64,000 nucleotides of DNA from Azospirillum brasilense (GCF_005222205.1 NZ_CP032347.1:735001-799000), one strand, 5' to 3'; positions 33,860 through 42,399 are shown, numbered from the stretch's first letter. Program-made: numbers and translations. The notes: generated from the sequence alone by a model not told the origin.

Positions 33860-33905
33860 GACGCCACGGCTCCGCGAGAAAATTTTCTCGCGGAGCCGTG
33901 GCGTC
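33860..33905. other. Perfect 46-bp palindrome; candidate centromere (parS-like) site
   Basis: Every base from 33860 to 33882 pairs with 33905 to 33883. The centre is GCGAGAAAATTTTCTCGC (33874-33891), flanked by arms GACGCCACGGCTCC and its complement. The same 18-base centre recurs at 35922-35939 upstream of parA. It lies between the convergent HPP and parB stops. A bidirectional terminator is possible, but the T-run is in the middle rather than after the stem. Sharing of the core across parAB favours a ParB-binding site. Confidence 0.68.
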
Positions 33906-33907
33906 TC

Positions 33908-34795
33908 TCACCCCCCTCCCCTGCCCTCGCCGGCAGTGAGAATCGCGTCGATGTCGTCGCGGATGGCGCGGAGCGTCTCCCGGTCGATGTCCGCCAGCGC
34001 CAGTCCCTGTTCACGGACGGCGGCGACGGTCTGGCGCGCCCCGAACATCGCCTTGGCCAGCGGCTTCGGCAATGCGCTGCCGGTCGGAACCGCGTTGCTG
34101 CGGGGCCGCGCCGCCGCGGGCGACGGAGTGTCTTCCGCGTCGGCGGAGCGCCGGGTCATCTCCGCGACCAGCGCGTCCCAGCCGCGAAGCTGTTCGCCCT
34201 CCCCTTTCCGCCGCGCGATCTCCACCAGCCGGTAGCGCGCCGGACGGTGCAGCGGATACTCGTCACGGATGCGCTGCGGCAGGCGGCTGATGAGGAGTGC
34301 GCGGGAAATGTCCACCCGGTCCTTGCCGACGATCCGCCCGACATCCTCTTGCCGGTAGCCGTGGCGCTCCATCAGCCGGGCGTAAGCGTCGCCCTCCTCG
34401 AAGGGCGACAGATCGGCGCGGACGACGTTCTCGATCAGAGCCAGTTCGTCCGACGCGCCGGTGACGGTCACGGCGTAGATGGTCGGGTGACCGAGCGCCC
34501 GCACCGCTCGGAAGCGCCGCTCCCCGAAGACGAGCTGGAAGCGGCCGTCGCCCAACTGCTGCACGCCGACCGGCTGGGCCAGCCCATGCTGCGCAATGGA
34601 GGATTTCAGCGCCTCCATGTCCGCCTCGTCGAAATGGCGGCGCGGCTGGTCGGGGTTGGTGACGATGCGGCCGACGTCGATCTCCACCACGACCGGGCCG
34701 CGGCGGTTGAAGCCCTGCCCGTCCTCGCGGGCTTGGCGCTCGGCCGCGGCCGTGGTCAGCACGCCGGTGTTCGTCCGGGCCAGTTTACGCGACAT
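33908..34795 (-). CDS. parB: ParB/RepB-type partition protein
   Basis: The 295-residue CTPase/DNA-binding partition protein has the ParB nuclease-like fold from about 38 (VEIDVGRIVTNPDQPRRHFD). Box II is LVFGERRFRAVRALG. The HTH region follows (YRQEDVGRIVGKDRVDISRALLISRLP, read in two parts). The C-terminal 60 residues are less conserved and presumably dimerise. The start overlaps the parA stop by 11 bases, so the two are co-translated. With parA it segregates the replicon by binding parS; the 18-base palindromes on both sides of the pair are the natural candidates. Confidence 0.92.
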   Translation of the reverse strand: MSRKLARTNTGVLTTAAAERQAREDGQGFNRRGPVVVEIDVGRIVTNPDQPRRHFDEADMEALKSSIAQHGLAQPVGVQQLGDGRFQLVFGERRFRAVRALGHPTIYAVTVTGASDELALIENVVRADLSPFEEGDAYARLMERHGYRQEDVGRIVGKDRVDISRALLISRLPQRIRDEYPLHRPARYRLVEIARRKGEGEQLRGWDALVAEMTRRSADAEDTPSPAAARPRSNAVPTGSALPKPLAKAMFGARQTVAAVREQGLALADIDRETLRAIRDDIDAILTAGEGRGGG

Positions 34796-35819
34796 GGGCC
34801 ATCACCTCCGGCATGCGGGCACGTTCCTGGATCAGCGCGTCGGCGACGGCCTGATAGACCTCGTAGCCCGGCGCGTCCGGCACCGCCTCCAGCGCGGCGC
34901 GCCCGGCGGCCACCGCCTGGGCATAGACGGTCGCCCGCGGGATCGGGCCGAAGACGCGCAGCTTCGCGCCGAACAGATTGCGGATGTCGTCGAGCGACGC
35001 CTGGTCCTGGGTCAGCCGCGCGTTGAACATCGTCGGCAGGATGCCGAGAACACTGACCCCCGGGTTGGCCCGGCGACGGATCATGTCCAGGTTCTCCAGC
35101 AGGAACTCGACACCGGCGACGCTCAGCATTTCCGTCTGGCACGGGATGGCGACGGTGTTGGCGGCGGTCAGCGCGTTGCGCGCCAGCATCCCGAAATGCG
35201 GCGGGGTGTCGACGAAGATGAAATCGTAGCTCTGCCGCGCTCCGCCATCCAGGCATTCCCGAAGCGCGCAGTCGCCCGAGGACTGGCTTTGCAGTTCCGC
35301 CTCCGCGTCGCCCAGCCGCATGCCGCTGGGGATCACGTCCAGACCGCTGTCGGTGGTGACGATGTAATCGCTGAGGTCGAACCCTTTCCCCCGCGACTTC
35401 AGCGCCTCAACGGACGCCTTCAGCGCGTAGTAGAGGGTCTTCTCCTCGCGCTCGCGCTCGATGGAGTTGATGCCGAGATGGATGGTGGCGTTGGCCTGCG
35501 GGTCCGCGTCGATCAGCAGGACCTTGAAATGCCGGGCGAGCAGGGTGGCGGTGTTGACGGTGAAGGCGGTCTTGCCGACGCCGCCCTTGCGGTTGGCCGC
35601 GGCGCAGATCAGCGCCGGGCCGTGATGCGTCACCGTTCCGATCTTCTCCTGCAACAGCAGGGAAATGACCGGAGCCGGAATCTTCTCGCTGCCGTTCTCC
35701 CAGCGCGAGATCTTCGCCTTGTCGTATTTCCGGCCGAGCTTCTCGTTCAGCCAAGCCGCAAAATCCGGCTGGTTCAGCGTCCGGCCTTCCCGGAACGCCT
35801 TGATGTCCTCGCCGCGCAT
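34785..35819 (-). CDS. parA: ParA partition ATPase with N-terminal HTH
   Basis: The 344-residue protein has a Cro/C1-like HTH at about 14-50 (NQPDFAAWLNEKLG, KAKISRWENGSEK) followed by a Walker-type ParA domain. The deviant Walker A is RKGGVGKTAFT near residues 78-88, the A' motif is LLIDADPQANAT, and Walker B is FIFVDTPPHFG. ParA proteins with an N-terminal HTH (type Ia, as in P1 and F plasmids) repress their own operon as well as moving DNA. An inverted repeat at 35882-35920, about 65 bases before the start, could be that operator. No repA, repC or dnaA gene is adjacent. Confidence 0.92.
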   Translation of the reverse strand: MRGEDIKAFREGRTLNQPDFAAWLNEKLGRKYDKAKISRWENGSEKIPAPVISLLLQEKIGTVTHHGPALICAAANRKGGVGKTAFTVNTATLLARHFKVLLIDADPQANATIHLGINSIEREREEKTLYYALKASVEALKSRGKGFDLSDYIVTTDSGLDVIPSGMRLGDAEAELQSQSSGDCALRECLDGGARQSYDFIFVDTPPHFGMLARNALTAANTVAIPCQTEMLSVAGVEFLLENLDMIRRRANPGVSVLGILPTMFNARLTQDQASLDDIRNLFGAKLRVFGPIPRATVYAQAVAAGRAALEAVPDAPGYEVYQAVADALIQERARMPEVMAHVA

Positions 35820-35881
35820 GGTTCGTTCCCCTGCCTTGCCCCGAGGCCACTTTTGCGCGGCGCCGGAGCCCGGTCAAGCCG

Positions 35882-35939
35882 GAATGTTGACTCCGGGGCA
35901 GGGGAGGGGAGTCAACATTCGGCGAGAAAATTTTCTCGC
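35882..35939. promoter_or_regulatory. parA upstream inverted repeat and palindromic site
   Basis: GAATGTTGACTCC at 35882-35894 and GGAGTCAACATTC at 35908-35920 form a perfect 13-bp inverted repeat with a 13-base spacer. One base further, GCGAGAAAATTTTCTCGC (35922-35939) is a perfect 18-bp palindrome identical to the core of the site at 33860-33905. The first looks like a ParA autorepression operator, the second like a partition site; both assignments are inference. Confidence 0.68.
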
Positions 35940-35989
35940 GGGAAAGCGCTCGGCGGGCGGTGCGACCACGGCACCGCCCGCCGTTCCGG

Positions 35990-36763
35990 TCAGCTCGGCT
36001 TGTAGGCTGCTTTCGCTTCGGGCATCAGCTTCTGCAGGGCCGCGATGCGGTCCGCCGTGCCGGGGTGGGTGGACATGAAGGTCGGCTGCTCGGCCCCCGC
36101 CTGCTTCATGTTCTGCCACAGCTCGATGGCCGCCTGCGGGTCGTAGCCGGCGCGGGCCATCATCAGCAGGCCGGCGCGGTCGGCCGCCAGCTCCTGGTTG
36201 CGGGAGTAGGGCAGCAGCAGGCCGTATTGCGCGCCGGTGCCCAGCGCCGCGGCGATCATCTCGCTGCCGCCGACCCCGCTCGCCCCGGCCACGGCCCCCA
36301 GGATGCTGGTGCCGGCGTCGGTGGCCATCTGGGTGCTCACCCGCTCGGCGGCGTGGCCTTCCAGATTGTGGGCGATCTCGTGGCCGATGACCGCGGCAAG
36401 CTGCGCGTCGGTCTTGGCGTACTTGAAGAGGCCTTCATAGACGCCGATCTTCTGGCCGGGCAGGGCGAAGGCGTTGGCCTCCTGGCCCTGGAACACGCGG
36501 ACCTCCCACCCGGCGGGGTCGAGGGAGGCGGCGCGCAGCAGGCGGGCGGAGATCTGCTCAGCGCGGCGCTGATAGCTGGCGTTGGTTGTGGCCGGGGTCG
36601 ACTGGATCAGGCGCTGCCAATCCTGCTGGCCGAGTTCGACAAGCTGCTCCTGCGAGACGAGGTTCAGCCCGAGCCCCGTCGAGTTTCCGGCGCATCCGGC
36701 CAGCGCCAGGGACCCGGCCAGCGCCGCGGCAAGGCACAGGGGTCGGACGGTCATGGTTGGCAT
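35990..36763 (-). CDS. M48-family metalloprotease lipoprotein (BepA/LoiP-like)
   Basis: The 257-residue protein has a lipoprotein signal (LALAGC, cysteine near residue 24) and the zinc motif HEIAH near residues 127-131. A third ligand region follows (NQELAADRAGLLMMARAGYD). These are the marks of the YcaL/LoiP/BepA group, which check outer-membrane protein quality from the periplasm. The end THPGTADRIAALQKLMPEA is also typical. ATG 36763 has GGAGG seven bases upstream; a second ATG three codons later is possible. It is unrelated in function to the neighbouring parAB genes. Confidence 0.9.
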   Translation of the reverse strand: MPTMTVRPLCLAAALAGSLALAGCAGNSTGLGLNLVSQEQLVELGQQDWQRLIQSTPATTNASYQRRAEQISARLLRAASLDPAGWEVRVFQGQEANAFALPGQKIGVYEGLFKYAKTDAQLAAVIGHEIAHNLEGHAAERVSTQMATDAGTSILGAVAGASGVGGSEMIAAALGTGAQYGLLLPYSRNQELAADRAGLLMMARAGYDPQAAIELWQNMKQAGAEQPTFMSTHPGTADRIAALQKLMPEAKAAYKPS

Positions 36764-36922
36764 CTCTGTTCCTCCGTTGTGGTTCGGTCCGCCGCATCCT
36801 ATCCGATGGCGGATGGGCTGTGCCGGGGCAATTCGGTGGCCGTGTCGTGAGAGCCGCAACGTTTCGAAGGGCGGGATGTTGCCTCCGATCCCCGCCGATG
36901 CGGAACGAACCGGGAGGACAGC

Positions 36923-37531
36923 ATGCCGATCAAAGCGTTCGCGCTCAACTGCACCCTGAAGCCGTCGGGAAAGCCCTCCTCGACCGACGCGATGATCGGG
37001 CTGCTCCAGAAGGATCTCGCGGCCCTCGGCGTCGAGGTGGGGGCGCCGGTCCGCGTCGCCGACCATGACGTGAAGCCCGGCGTCACCTCCGACGAGGGGC
37101 CGGGCGACGCTTGGCCGGACCTGCGTCGCCAAGTGCTGGGGGCGGACATCCTCGTCCTCGGCACGCCAATCTGGATGGGACAGCCGTCCAGCGTGTGCAA
37201 GCGGGTGCTGGAGCGCATGGACGCCTTCCTGGGCGAGACGGACGACCAGGGCCGCATGGTGTCCTACGGCAAGGTCGCTCTGGTCGCCGTGGTCGGCAAC
37301 GAGGACGGCGCCCACCATGTCTCGGCGGAGCTGTTCCAGGCGCTGAACGACGTCGGCTTCACGCTCGCCGCCAACGCCGTCTGCTACTGGGTGGGGGAGG
37401 CGATGCAGAAGACCGACTTCCAGGAGCTGGACAGGGTGCCGGACAAGGTCGCCTCCACCTCCGCCATGGCCGCGCGCAACGCCGCCCATCTCGCGCGCTT
37501 CCTGAAGGAGAGGCAATATCCCGGCGAATGA
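36923..37531 (+). CDS. Flavodoxin-like / NADPH-dependent FMN reductase family protein
   Basis: The 202-residue protein has the flavodoxin-like fold of the FMN-reductase family. The FMN phosphate-binding start is FALNCTLKPSGKPSSTDAM, GADILVLGTPIWMGQPSSVCKRVLERMD is the FMN-ring loop, and VALVAVVGNEDGAHHVSAEL is the following strand and helix. It probably binds FMN and reduces quinones or flavins. GGAGG lies about 5 bases before ATG 36923. It diverges from the protease gene and has no evident operon partner. Confidence 0.85.
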   Translation: MPIKAFALNCTLKPSGKPSSTDAMIGLLQKDLAALGVEVGAPVRVADHDVKPGVTSDEGPGDAWPDLRRQVLGADILVLGTPIWMGQPSSVCKRVLERMDAFLGETDDQGRMVSYGKVALVAVVGNEDGAHHVSAELFQALNDVGFTLAANAVCYWVGEAMQKTDFQELDRVPDKVASTSAMAARNAAHLARFLKERQYPGE

Positions 37532-37543
37532 TGGTTTCCGGCG

Positions 37544-37557
37544 ATTAGACGTCTAAT
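37544..37557. promoter_or_regulatory. 14-bp palindrome upstream of HTH gene
   Basis: ATTAGACGTCTAAT is a perfect palindrome 13 bases after the FMN-reductase stop and about 150 bases before GTG 37710. A TATAGT hexamer at 37644-37649 could be a -10 box. The site could be an operator for the HTH protein encoded next. Confidence 0.45.
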
Positions 37558-37709
37558 AGCGTCGCGTCGCCGTCCCGTCACGGCCGTGCCATTCTGTGGA
37601 TATCCTCGCAAGAGCCTTATCAACCGCCCGAGCGATTCCATGTATAGTCGGTCTTGTAGGCCGGCGATGCGATGGTGTCGCCGCGGGTGGATGGTGGCAG
37701 GAGGAACGG

Positions 37710-38402
37710 GTGGCGACGCTCAAGGAATTCGAAGAAGCCTTGAAGACGGCGGGCAACACGGAGGCCCTGGAGATCCTGGGCAAGCTGCGCGAGCGCGACA
37801 AGGCCCAGCGGTCGATTCGCCCGGCGCGGCGCGTCGTCGGCAAGAAGATGACCCCGGAACTTGCCGCGCAGATTCTGGAGCTTCACCGCACCACCGACAT
37901 GACGCAGCAGGAGATCGCGTTTCAGCTCAGCGTCAACCAGGGACGCGTGAACGAGGTCATCAAGCGCGGCAAGTGGCTGAACGACGATCCCAACGCACCG
38001 GAGGCCGTCGCCCGCGACAAAGCCAAGGCCCGCGTCAAGGACGGGGTGGGCATTGAGCCGCGCCCGACCCGCCCGAAGAAGAAAAAGGCGGACAAGCCGG
38101 CCGAGGACGCGGCGGTCGAGCCGGTCCAGGAGACTGTGGCGGAGGACATGCCTCCTGCCGCAGCGCCGGCTCCGGAAGAACCGGTCCACGCGCCCGAGCC
38201 GGTCGAGGCAGCCCCAGAAGCCCCCGCGCCCGCACCGGCTCCTCTGAAGCGGGTTGAGATGGCCCTGAACCCGGACGCCCAGGATGCAGCGGCCGAGGAG
38301 AAGGAGGCGCAGGACAAACCGGCCGCGGAACAGGCGCCCAAGGAGAAGAGGAAGAAGCGCAAGGCCGAGCCGCCGGCACAGCTTCTCTTCGACGGGCTGT
38401 AA
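37710..38402 (+). CDS. HTH-containing protein with long Pro/Ala/Lys-rich tail
   Basis: This 230-residue protein is not a family I can name. The start is GTG 37710, with AGGAGG five bases upstream. Residues about 50-90 (MTPELAAQILELHRTTDMTQQEIAFQLSVNQGRVNEVIK, read in parts) form a clear sigma-70-region-4-like or resolvase-like HTH. The second half is low complexity: a lysine-rich segment (RPKKKKADKPAE), then proline/alanine/glutamate repeats, then KEKRKKRKAEPPAQ, ending in LLFDGL. This gives a small DNA-binding head on a disordered charged tail, as in some chromatin-type or transcription-attenuating proteins. Function is unknown. Confidence 0.7.
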   Translation: MATLKEFEEALKTAGNTEALEILGKLRERDKAQRSIRPARRVVGKKMTPELAAQILELHRTTDMTQQEIAFQLSVNQGRVNEVIKRGKWLNDDPNAPEAVARDKAKARVKDGVGIEPRPTRPKKKKADKPAEDAAVEPVQETVAEDMPPAAAPAPEEPVHAPEPVEAAPEAPAPAPAPLKRVEMALNPDAQDAAAEEKEAQDKPAAEQAPKEKRKKRKAEPPAQLLFDGL

Positions 38403-38411
38403 AGCGTCCGC

Positions 38412-39440
38412 TCAGCCGCGGCGGGGCTGCCACCAGCGGGCCAGGAAGCCCAGCCCGGCGAAGCGCACGACATGGTGCGTGCCGACAAAGGCGGTGTCGA
38501 GGCCGAGCACGAAGGCCACGATGGTCATCGCCTCCACCCCGCCCGGCGCGTAGGCGAGCCAGAGCTGACCGAAGGGGAGGCCGAGCAACCAGCCTCCCGC
38601 CCAGGCGAAGATCGAGGACAGGGCGAGCGCCAGCGCCACGCTTTCCAGCGACGGGCGCAGCGCCGCCCTCAGGGACGCCAGCGTGACCCCGGCGAAGCGC
38701 GATCCGATCAGCGCCCCCGTCACCACGAAACCCGCGTTGAGCAGCCAGTTCGGCAAACGGTGGTCCACAAGGCCGCCGCCGTGCAGCACAGCACTTCCCA
38801 GCATGGCGCCGAGCAGCACGCCGCCGGGCACGCGCAGCCTTTGGAACAGCAGCCCGGCGAGAGCGCTTGCCCCGACCAGCAACGCCAGCTCGGGCAGCGC
38901 GCCCGCCGCGTCGGAGGGGGCAGGGCGGGGCGGCAGGCCGGGGGTGGCGGCGATCAGATCCAGCAACCAGGGCATGGCGGCGACCAGGACGAACAGCCGC
39001 AGGCTCTGCGCCAGCGCCACCCGCGGCAGGTCGGCCCGGCTCTCCGCCGCCAGCACCAGCACCGCGCCCAGCGCGCCGGGAACGGCGGCGTAGCGCGCGG
39101 TCGCCGGGTCCCAGCGGTGCACCCGCTCCAGCCACGCCGAGCAGGCGTATAGGCAAGCCATCACCGATCCGGCGAGCAGCGCCATGCTGAGCGGCCAGGA
39201 GGCCATCTGGTGCAGCGTGTCCGGCGTCACCCCGGCGCCCATGGAAATGCCCAGCAGCACAAAGGCGGCGGTGCCGAGCGGGGAGGGCAGGCGGAGTTTC
39301 AACCCGCCGAGCGCCCCGCCGGCCACCGCGGTCATTGCCCCCATCAGCCACGCTGCGGGAAGCCCCGCCAAGGCGAACAGCCCGCCACCCAGGGTGGCCA
39401 GAAGGAGGGTCAGGGCGGTGGCGGCGAGTCGCTTCATCAT
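38412..39440 (-). CDS. AbrB-family integral membrane protein (AbrB duplication family)
   Basis: The 342-residue membrane protein has two repeats of about 150 residues, each with several hydrophobic helices. The first contains PAAWLMGAMTAVAGGAL and the second VPGGVLLGAMLGSAVL, the repeated glycine-rich motif of the Gram-negative AbrB duplication family. The end APGGVEAMTIVAFVLGLDTAFVGTHHVVRF is also typical. The name recalls a suggested, unproven role as a regulator or an ammonia monooxygenase; transport is more likely. ATG 39440 (MMKR) is chosen and no clear ribosome site is visible. It is convergent with the HTH gene, nine bases apart. Confidence 0.85.
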   Translation of the reverse strand: MMKRLAATALTLLLATLGGGLFALAGLPAAWLMGAMTAVAGGALGGLKLRLPSPLGTAAFVLLGISMGAGVTPDTLHQMASWPLSMALLAGSVMACLYACSAWLERVHRWDPATARYAAVPGALGAVLVLAAESRADLPRVALAQSLRLFVLVAAMPWLLDLIAATPGLPPRPAPSDAAGALPELALLVGASALAGLLFQRLRVPGGVLLGAMLGSAVLHGGGLVDHRLPNWLLNAGFVVTGALIGSRFAGVTLASLRAALRPSLESVALALALSSIFAWAGGWLLGLPFGQLWLAYAPGGVEAMTIVAFVLGLDTAFVGTHHVVRFAGLGFLARWWQPRRG

Positions 39441-39653
39441 CCGTCGGGTCCGGCTGCGGTAAGGGCCGTGCACTGTGCGTGTCACCCGCAATTCCGCGCA
39501 ACCGGTATGGGCGGTCACCTGACAAGCGTGTGCGGCATAAGCCGGCGATTGTCCGGACCGTCCGCCTGCTGCATTGTCGGTGCAACCGGCCGCCACGGCG
39601 GCCCAGACGATAGGGGAGGGGACCATGCCCACGACAGCCAGGGGACGGACGCC

Positions 39654-40442
39654 ATGAGATTCGCCGCCAACCTGTCCATGATGTTCACCGAGCGGCCCTT
39701 CCTGGAGCGGTTCGGCGCGGCGGCGGCGGCCGGCTTCGACGCGGTGGAGTTCCTGTTCCCCTACGACGTTCCGGCGGAGCGGATCAAGGCGGCGCTGGAC
39801 ACCCATGGCCTGACCCAGGCGCTGTTCAATCTGCCCCCCGGCGATTGGGCGGCGGGGGAGCGCGGCATTGCCAGCCTGCCCGGCCGCGAGGCGGAGTTCC
39901 GCAAGGGTGTGGCGACCGCCATCGCCTACGCAAAGGTGCTGGGCAACCGGCTGCTGCACTGTATGGCCGGCATCCCGCCGGAAGGGCAGGGGCGCGACGC
40001 GGCTCTGGCGCTCTACACGGCCAACCTCCGCCACGCCGCGGCGGCCTGCGCGGAGGCCGGGTTGACGCTGCTGGTGGAGCCGATCAACAACCGCGACATG
40101 CCCGGCTATCTGATGAACAGCACCGCGCTGGCCCGTCGGGTGATCGAGGCGGTGGGGGCGCCGAACCTGAAGCTCCAACTCGATCTCTACCATTGCCAGA
40201 TCAGCGAGGGCGATCTCGCCACCCGCATCCGGGCCAACGCCGACCTCACCGCCCATGTGCAGATCGCCGGCGTCCCCGACCGCCAGGAGCCCGACCGCGG
40301 CGAGGTCCATTATCCCTATCTGTTCGAGGTTCTGGCCGACACCGGTTACCGCGGCTTCATCGGCTGCGAGTACCGGCCCTGTGGCCGGACGGAGGATGGG
40401 CTGGGCTGGTTCCACGCCGCCAACACGCAGGCCGCGCGCTGA
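39654..40442 (+). CDS. hyi: Hydroxypyruvate isomerase family protein (Hyi/OtnI-like)
   Basis: The 262-residue TIM-barrel isomerase starts MRFAANLSMMFTERPFLERF and has GFDAVEFLFPYD, typical of the family. Metal ligands are likely in LLVEPINNRDMPGYLM, LQLDLYHCQISEGD and GCEYRPCG. Members interconvert hydroxypyruvate and tartronate semialdehyde (Hyi) or act on 2-oxotetronates (OtnI); the sequence alone does not settle which. AGGGGACGG precedes ATG 39654. An AEC transporter follows after two bases and is surely co-transcribed, so this isomerase and a carboxylate carrier may form one small pathway. Confidence 0.85.
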   Translation: MRFAANLSMMFTERPFLERFGAAAAAGFDAVEFLFPYDVPAERIKAALDTHGLTQALFNLPPGDWAAGERGIASLPGREAEFRKGVATAIAYAKVLGNRLLHCMAGIPPEGQGRDAALALYTANLRHAAAACAEAGLTLLVEPINNRDMPGYLMNSTALARRVIEAVGAPNLKLQLDLYHCQISEGDLATRIRANADLTAHVQIAGVPDRQEPDRGEVHYPYLFEVLADTGYRGFIGCEYRPCGRTEDGLGWFHAANTQAAR

Positions 40443-40444
40443 CC

Positions 40445-41335
40445 ATGGACCTGCTCGCCCCCCTGTCCAGCATCGCCGCGGTCGTCGTGCCGGTGTTCCT
40501 GATCGCCGCCCTCGGCTTCGGCTGGAGCCGTGCCAAGCTGCCCTATGACAGCGCCTTCATCACCACCTTCGCGATCAACGTCTCCACCCCCTGCCTGGTC
40601 TTCTCCTCGCTGGCCCGCCTGACGCTGGGCGGGGACGACCTGCTGACCATGGCGGCGGCCTCGGTCGGCAGCATGGCGCTGGCCGGGCTGATGGCGACGC
40701 CGATCCTGCTCGCCAGCCGCCTGCCGCTACGCGTCTATCTGCCGGCGCTCAGCTTTCCCAACGGCGGCAACATGGGCATTCCCGTCTGCCTGTTCGCCTT
40801 TGGGGAGACCGGGATGGGGCTGGCCGTGCTGTTCTTCGCGACGCTCGCCGTCCTCCAGTTCACCATCGGTCCGGCCCTGGCGGCGGGGCGCACGGACGCC
40901 AAGCAGGTGCTGCGCACGCCGGTGATCTACGCGGTCGCGCTGGCGGTTTTTGTCCTGCTGACCGGCTTCCAGCCGCCGCAATGGGTGACCAACACGACGA
41001 CGCTGCTCGGCAACTGCGCGGTGCCGCTGATGCTGTTCTCGCTGGGGGTGGCTCTGGCGGGGCTGCGGATGCAGGGGATGATGCGGTCGCTGGCCATGTC
41101 GGCGCTGCGCCTGCTGCTCGGCTTCGCCGCCGGGCTGGCGGTGGTGGAGGTGCTGAGCCTGGAGGGCACGATGCGCGGCGTCGTTCTGCTGGAAAGCACC
41201 ATGCCGGTGGCGGTGTTCAACTATCTCTGGGCGCTGCGCTACAACAACGCGCCGCAGGAGGTCGCCGGGATGGTGCTGGGCTCCACCGCGCTGTCGTTCC
41301 TGACACTGCCGCTGCTGCTGGCCGTGGTGATGTGA
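40445..41335 (+). CDS. AEC-family transporter (auxin efflux carrier-like)
   Basis: The 296-residue protein has about ten hydrophobic segments in two halves. The motif NGGNMGIPVCLFAFGETG is the N/G-rich crossing region typical of AEC carriers, and TVGNCAVPLMLFSLGVAL-like LLGNCAVPLMLFSLG ends the second half. Bacterial members usually carry malate or other carboxylates. It directly follows the isomerase gene (stop 40442, ATG 40445), suggesting the carrier moves a substrate or product of that enzyme. The IS630 element is inserted about 85 bases after its stop. Confidence 0.88.
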   Translation: MDLLAPLSSIAAVVVPVFLIAALGFGWSRAKLPYDSAFITTFAINVSTPCLVFSSLARLTLGGDDLLTMAAASVGSMALAGLMATPILLASRLPLRVYLPALSFPNGGNMGIPVCLFAFGETGMGLAVLFFATLAVLQFTIGPALAAGRTDAKQVLRTPVIYAVALAVFVLLTGFQPPQWVTNTTTLLGNCAVPLMLFSLGVALAGLRMQGMMRSLAMSALRLLLGFAAGLAVVEVLSLEGTMRGVVLLESTMPVAVFNYLWALRYNNAPQEVAGMVLGSTALSFLTLPLLLAVVM

Positions 41336-41418
41336 AGAGGGGAGGGGAGTGTTGTTGCCCCCCTCCCCGGCCCTCCCCCGCTTCGCAGGGGAGGGAGAAA
41401 CAGTTCCCTCCCCTGCGT
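41336..41418. repeat. GC-rich intergenic hairpin element interrupted by IS630
   Basis: CCCTCCCCCGCTTCGCAGGG and the following GAGGGA at about 41371-41396 form a hairpin made of the same CCCTCCC/GGGAGGG words as the elements at 20571 and 25962. If the IS is removed the flanks rejoin as CCCTGCGTTAGGGTGGGG, so the IS landed at a TA in or beside this element. Confidence 0.6.
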
Positions 41419-41434
41419 TAAAGCGGATTTCGGC

Positions 41435-42054
41435 TCAGTTTAGATTCGGGTAGCCGCATAGCTTGAACCACGCTTTGGCGTCGGTGGCGGTGATCGCATT
41501 GAGGGCTGGGCCGAGTTCCTCGTTGAGGGCCTCGACGGTGCGGGCTTCCTTGGCGCGCAGGATTCCTTTGAGCTTGGCCCAGCCGGGCTCGATGGGCGAC
41601 AGGTCGGGCGAGTAGCGCGGGAGGAAGCGGACACGGATCCCTGCGGTCTCAAAGGCGGCGAGGATATCGGCCCGCTTGTGAGCGGAAAGGTTGTCCATCA
41701 CGACCACGGCGCCGGGTTTGTCGCGCCGGAGCACGGGCAAGAGCACCTGCTCGACAAAGGCGAGAAACACGGCCGAGGAGGTAGACGCCTCGATGCTCAT
41801 GGCGGCCAGCATGCCTTCGGCGCTCAACGCCCCGAGCACCGTGACGCGGTGCCACGACCCACAGGGCACGGACCCGAGCGCCCGCTGGCCGCGCGGCGCC
41901 CGGGCCTGGGTGGGCGTCATCTGGGTGTTGATGCCGGTTTCATCGAGGAAAACCAAACGCGCCGGTTCGTGGACCACCGCATCGTCCCGGTAGGCCGCGC
42001 GTTCCGCGGCGATATCCATGCGCTCTTGCTCGCTGGCCCTCAGCGTCTTTTTTT
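41435..42054 (-). CDS. IS630 transposase, second frame (DDE catalytic domain)
   Basis: This frame holds the catalytic domain: the first aspartate in LVFLDETGIN, the second in VVVMDNLSAHK, and the glutamate in SPDLSPIEPGWAKL, 35 residues after the second aspartate (D34E spacing). It has no good start of its own. Translation is expected to enter by a -1 frameshift at the seven A residues (minus strand, 42054-42048), giving a fused product with the first frame. Its stop codon lies inside the terminal inverted repeat. Confidence 0.9.
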
Positions 42055-42399
42055 GCGCGCCAACCCCAGCCGCTTCAAGGTGCGGCACACCACCGCCGGG
42101 CTCAGCGCGATGCCGGTGCGTGCGGCCAACCGGTCGCGGTACTGTGCCAGTGTCGCGTCATTATCCTCCCGCACCAAGGCCCGCAGCACGCTCACGCCCT
42201 CCGCGTCCAGTTTGGCTGGTACGCCGCCGGCATGGGGCTTGGCGACCCGCCGCCCCTCAAGGCGCGCGGCCCGCACCCAGTTGTACGCGCAGGCTCGGCT
42301 GATCTGGAAGCGCCGCGCCAGCAACTCGGGGCCGCCCTCGTGGCGCTCATAAGCCAGCAGAACCCGTTCGCGCAGATCGGCGGAATATGGCTGGCCCAT
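42040..42399 (-). CDS. IS630 transposase, first frame (HTH DNA-binding part)
   Basis: The 119-residue first frame starts at ATG 42399 (MGQPYSADLRERVLLAYERH) and contains two HTH segments (LLARRFQISRACAYNWVR and a second after residue 70). It ends shortly after the A7 slip site (reading LARKKRR then stop). It recognises the element ends. A TTG at 42432 is a less likely start. Confidence 0.88.
   Translation of the reverse strand: MGQPYSADLRERVLLAYERHEGGPELLARRFQISRACAYNWVRAARLEGRRVAKPHAGGVPAKLDAEGVSVLRALVREDNDATLAQYRDRLAARTGIALSPAVVCRTLKRLGLARKKRR

Noticed and set aside
33860..33905. The 46-bp palindrome as an ordinary bidirectional terminator
   Set aside because: It lies between convergent stops, but the T-run is at the dyad centre and not after the stem, and its core recurs upstream of parA where no gene ends. 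Not fully excluded.
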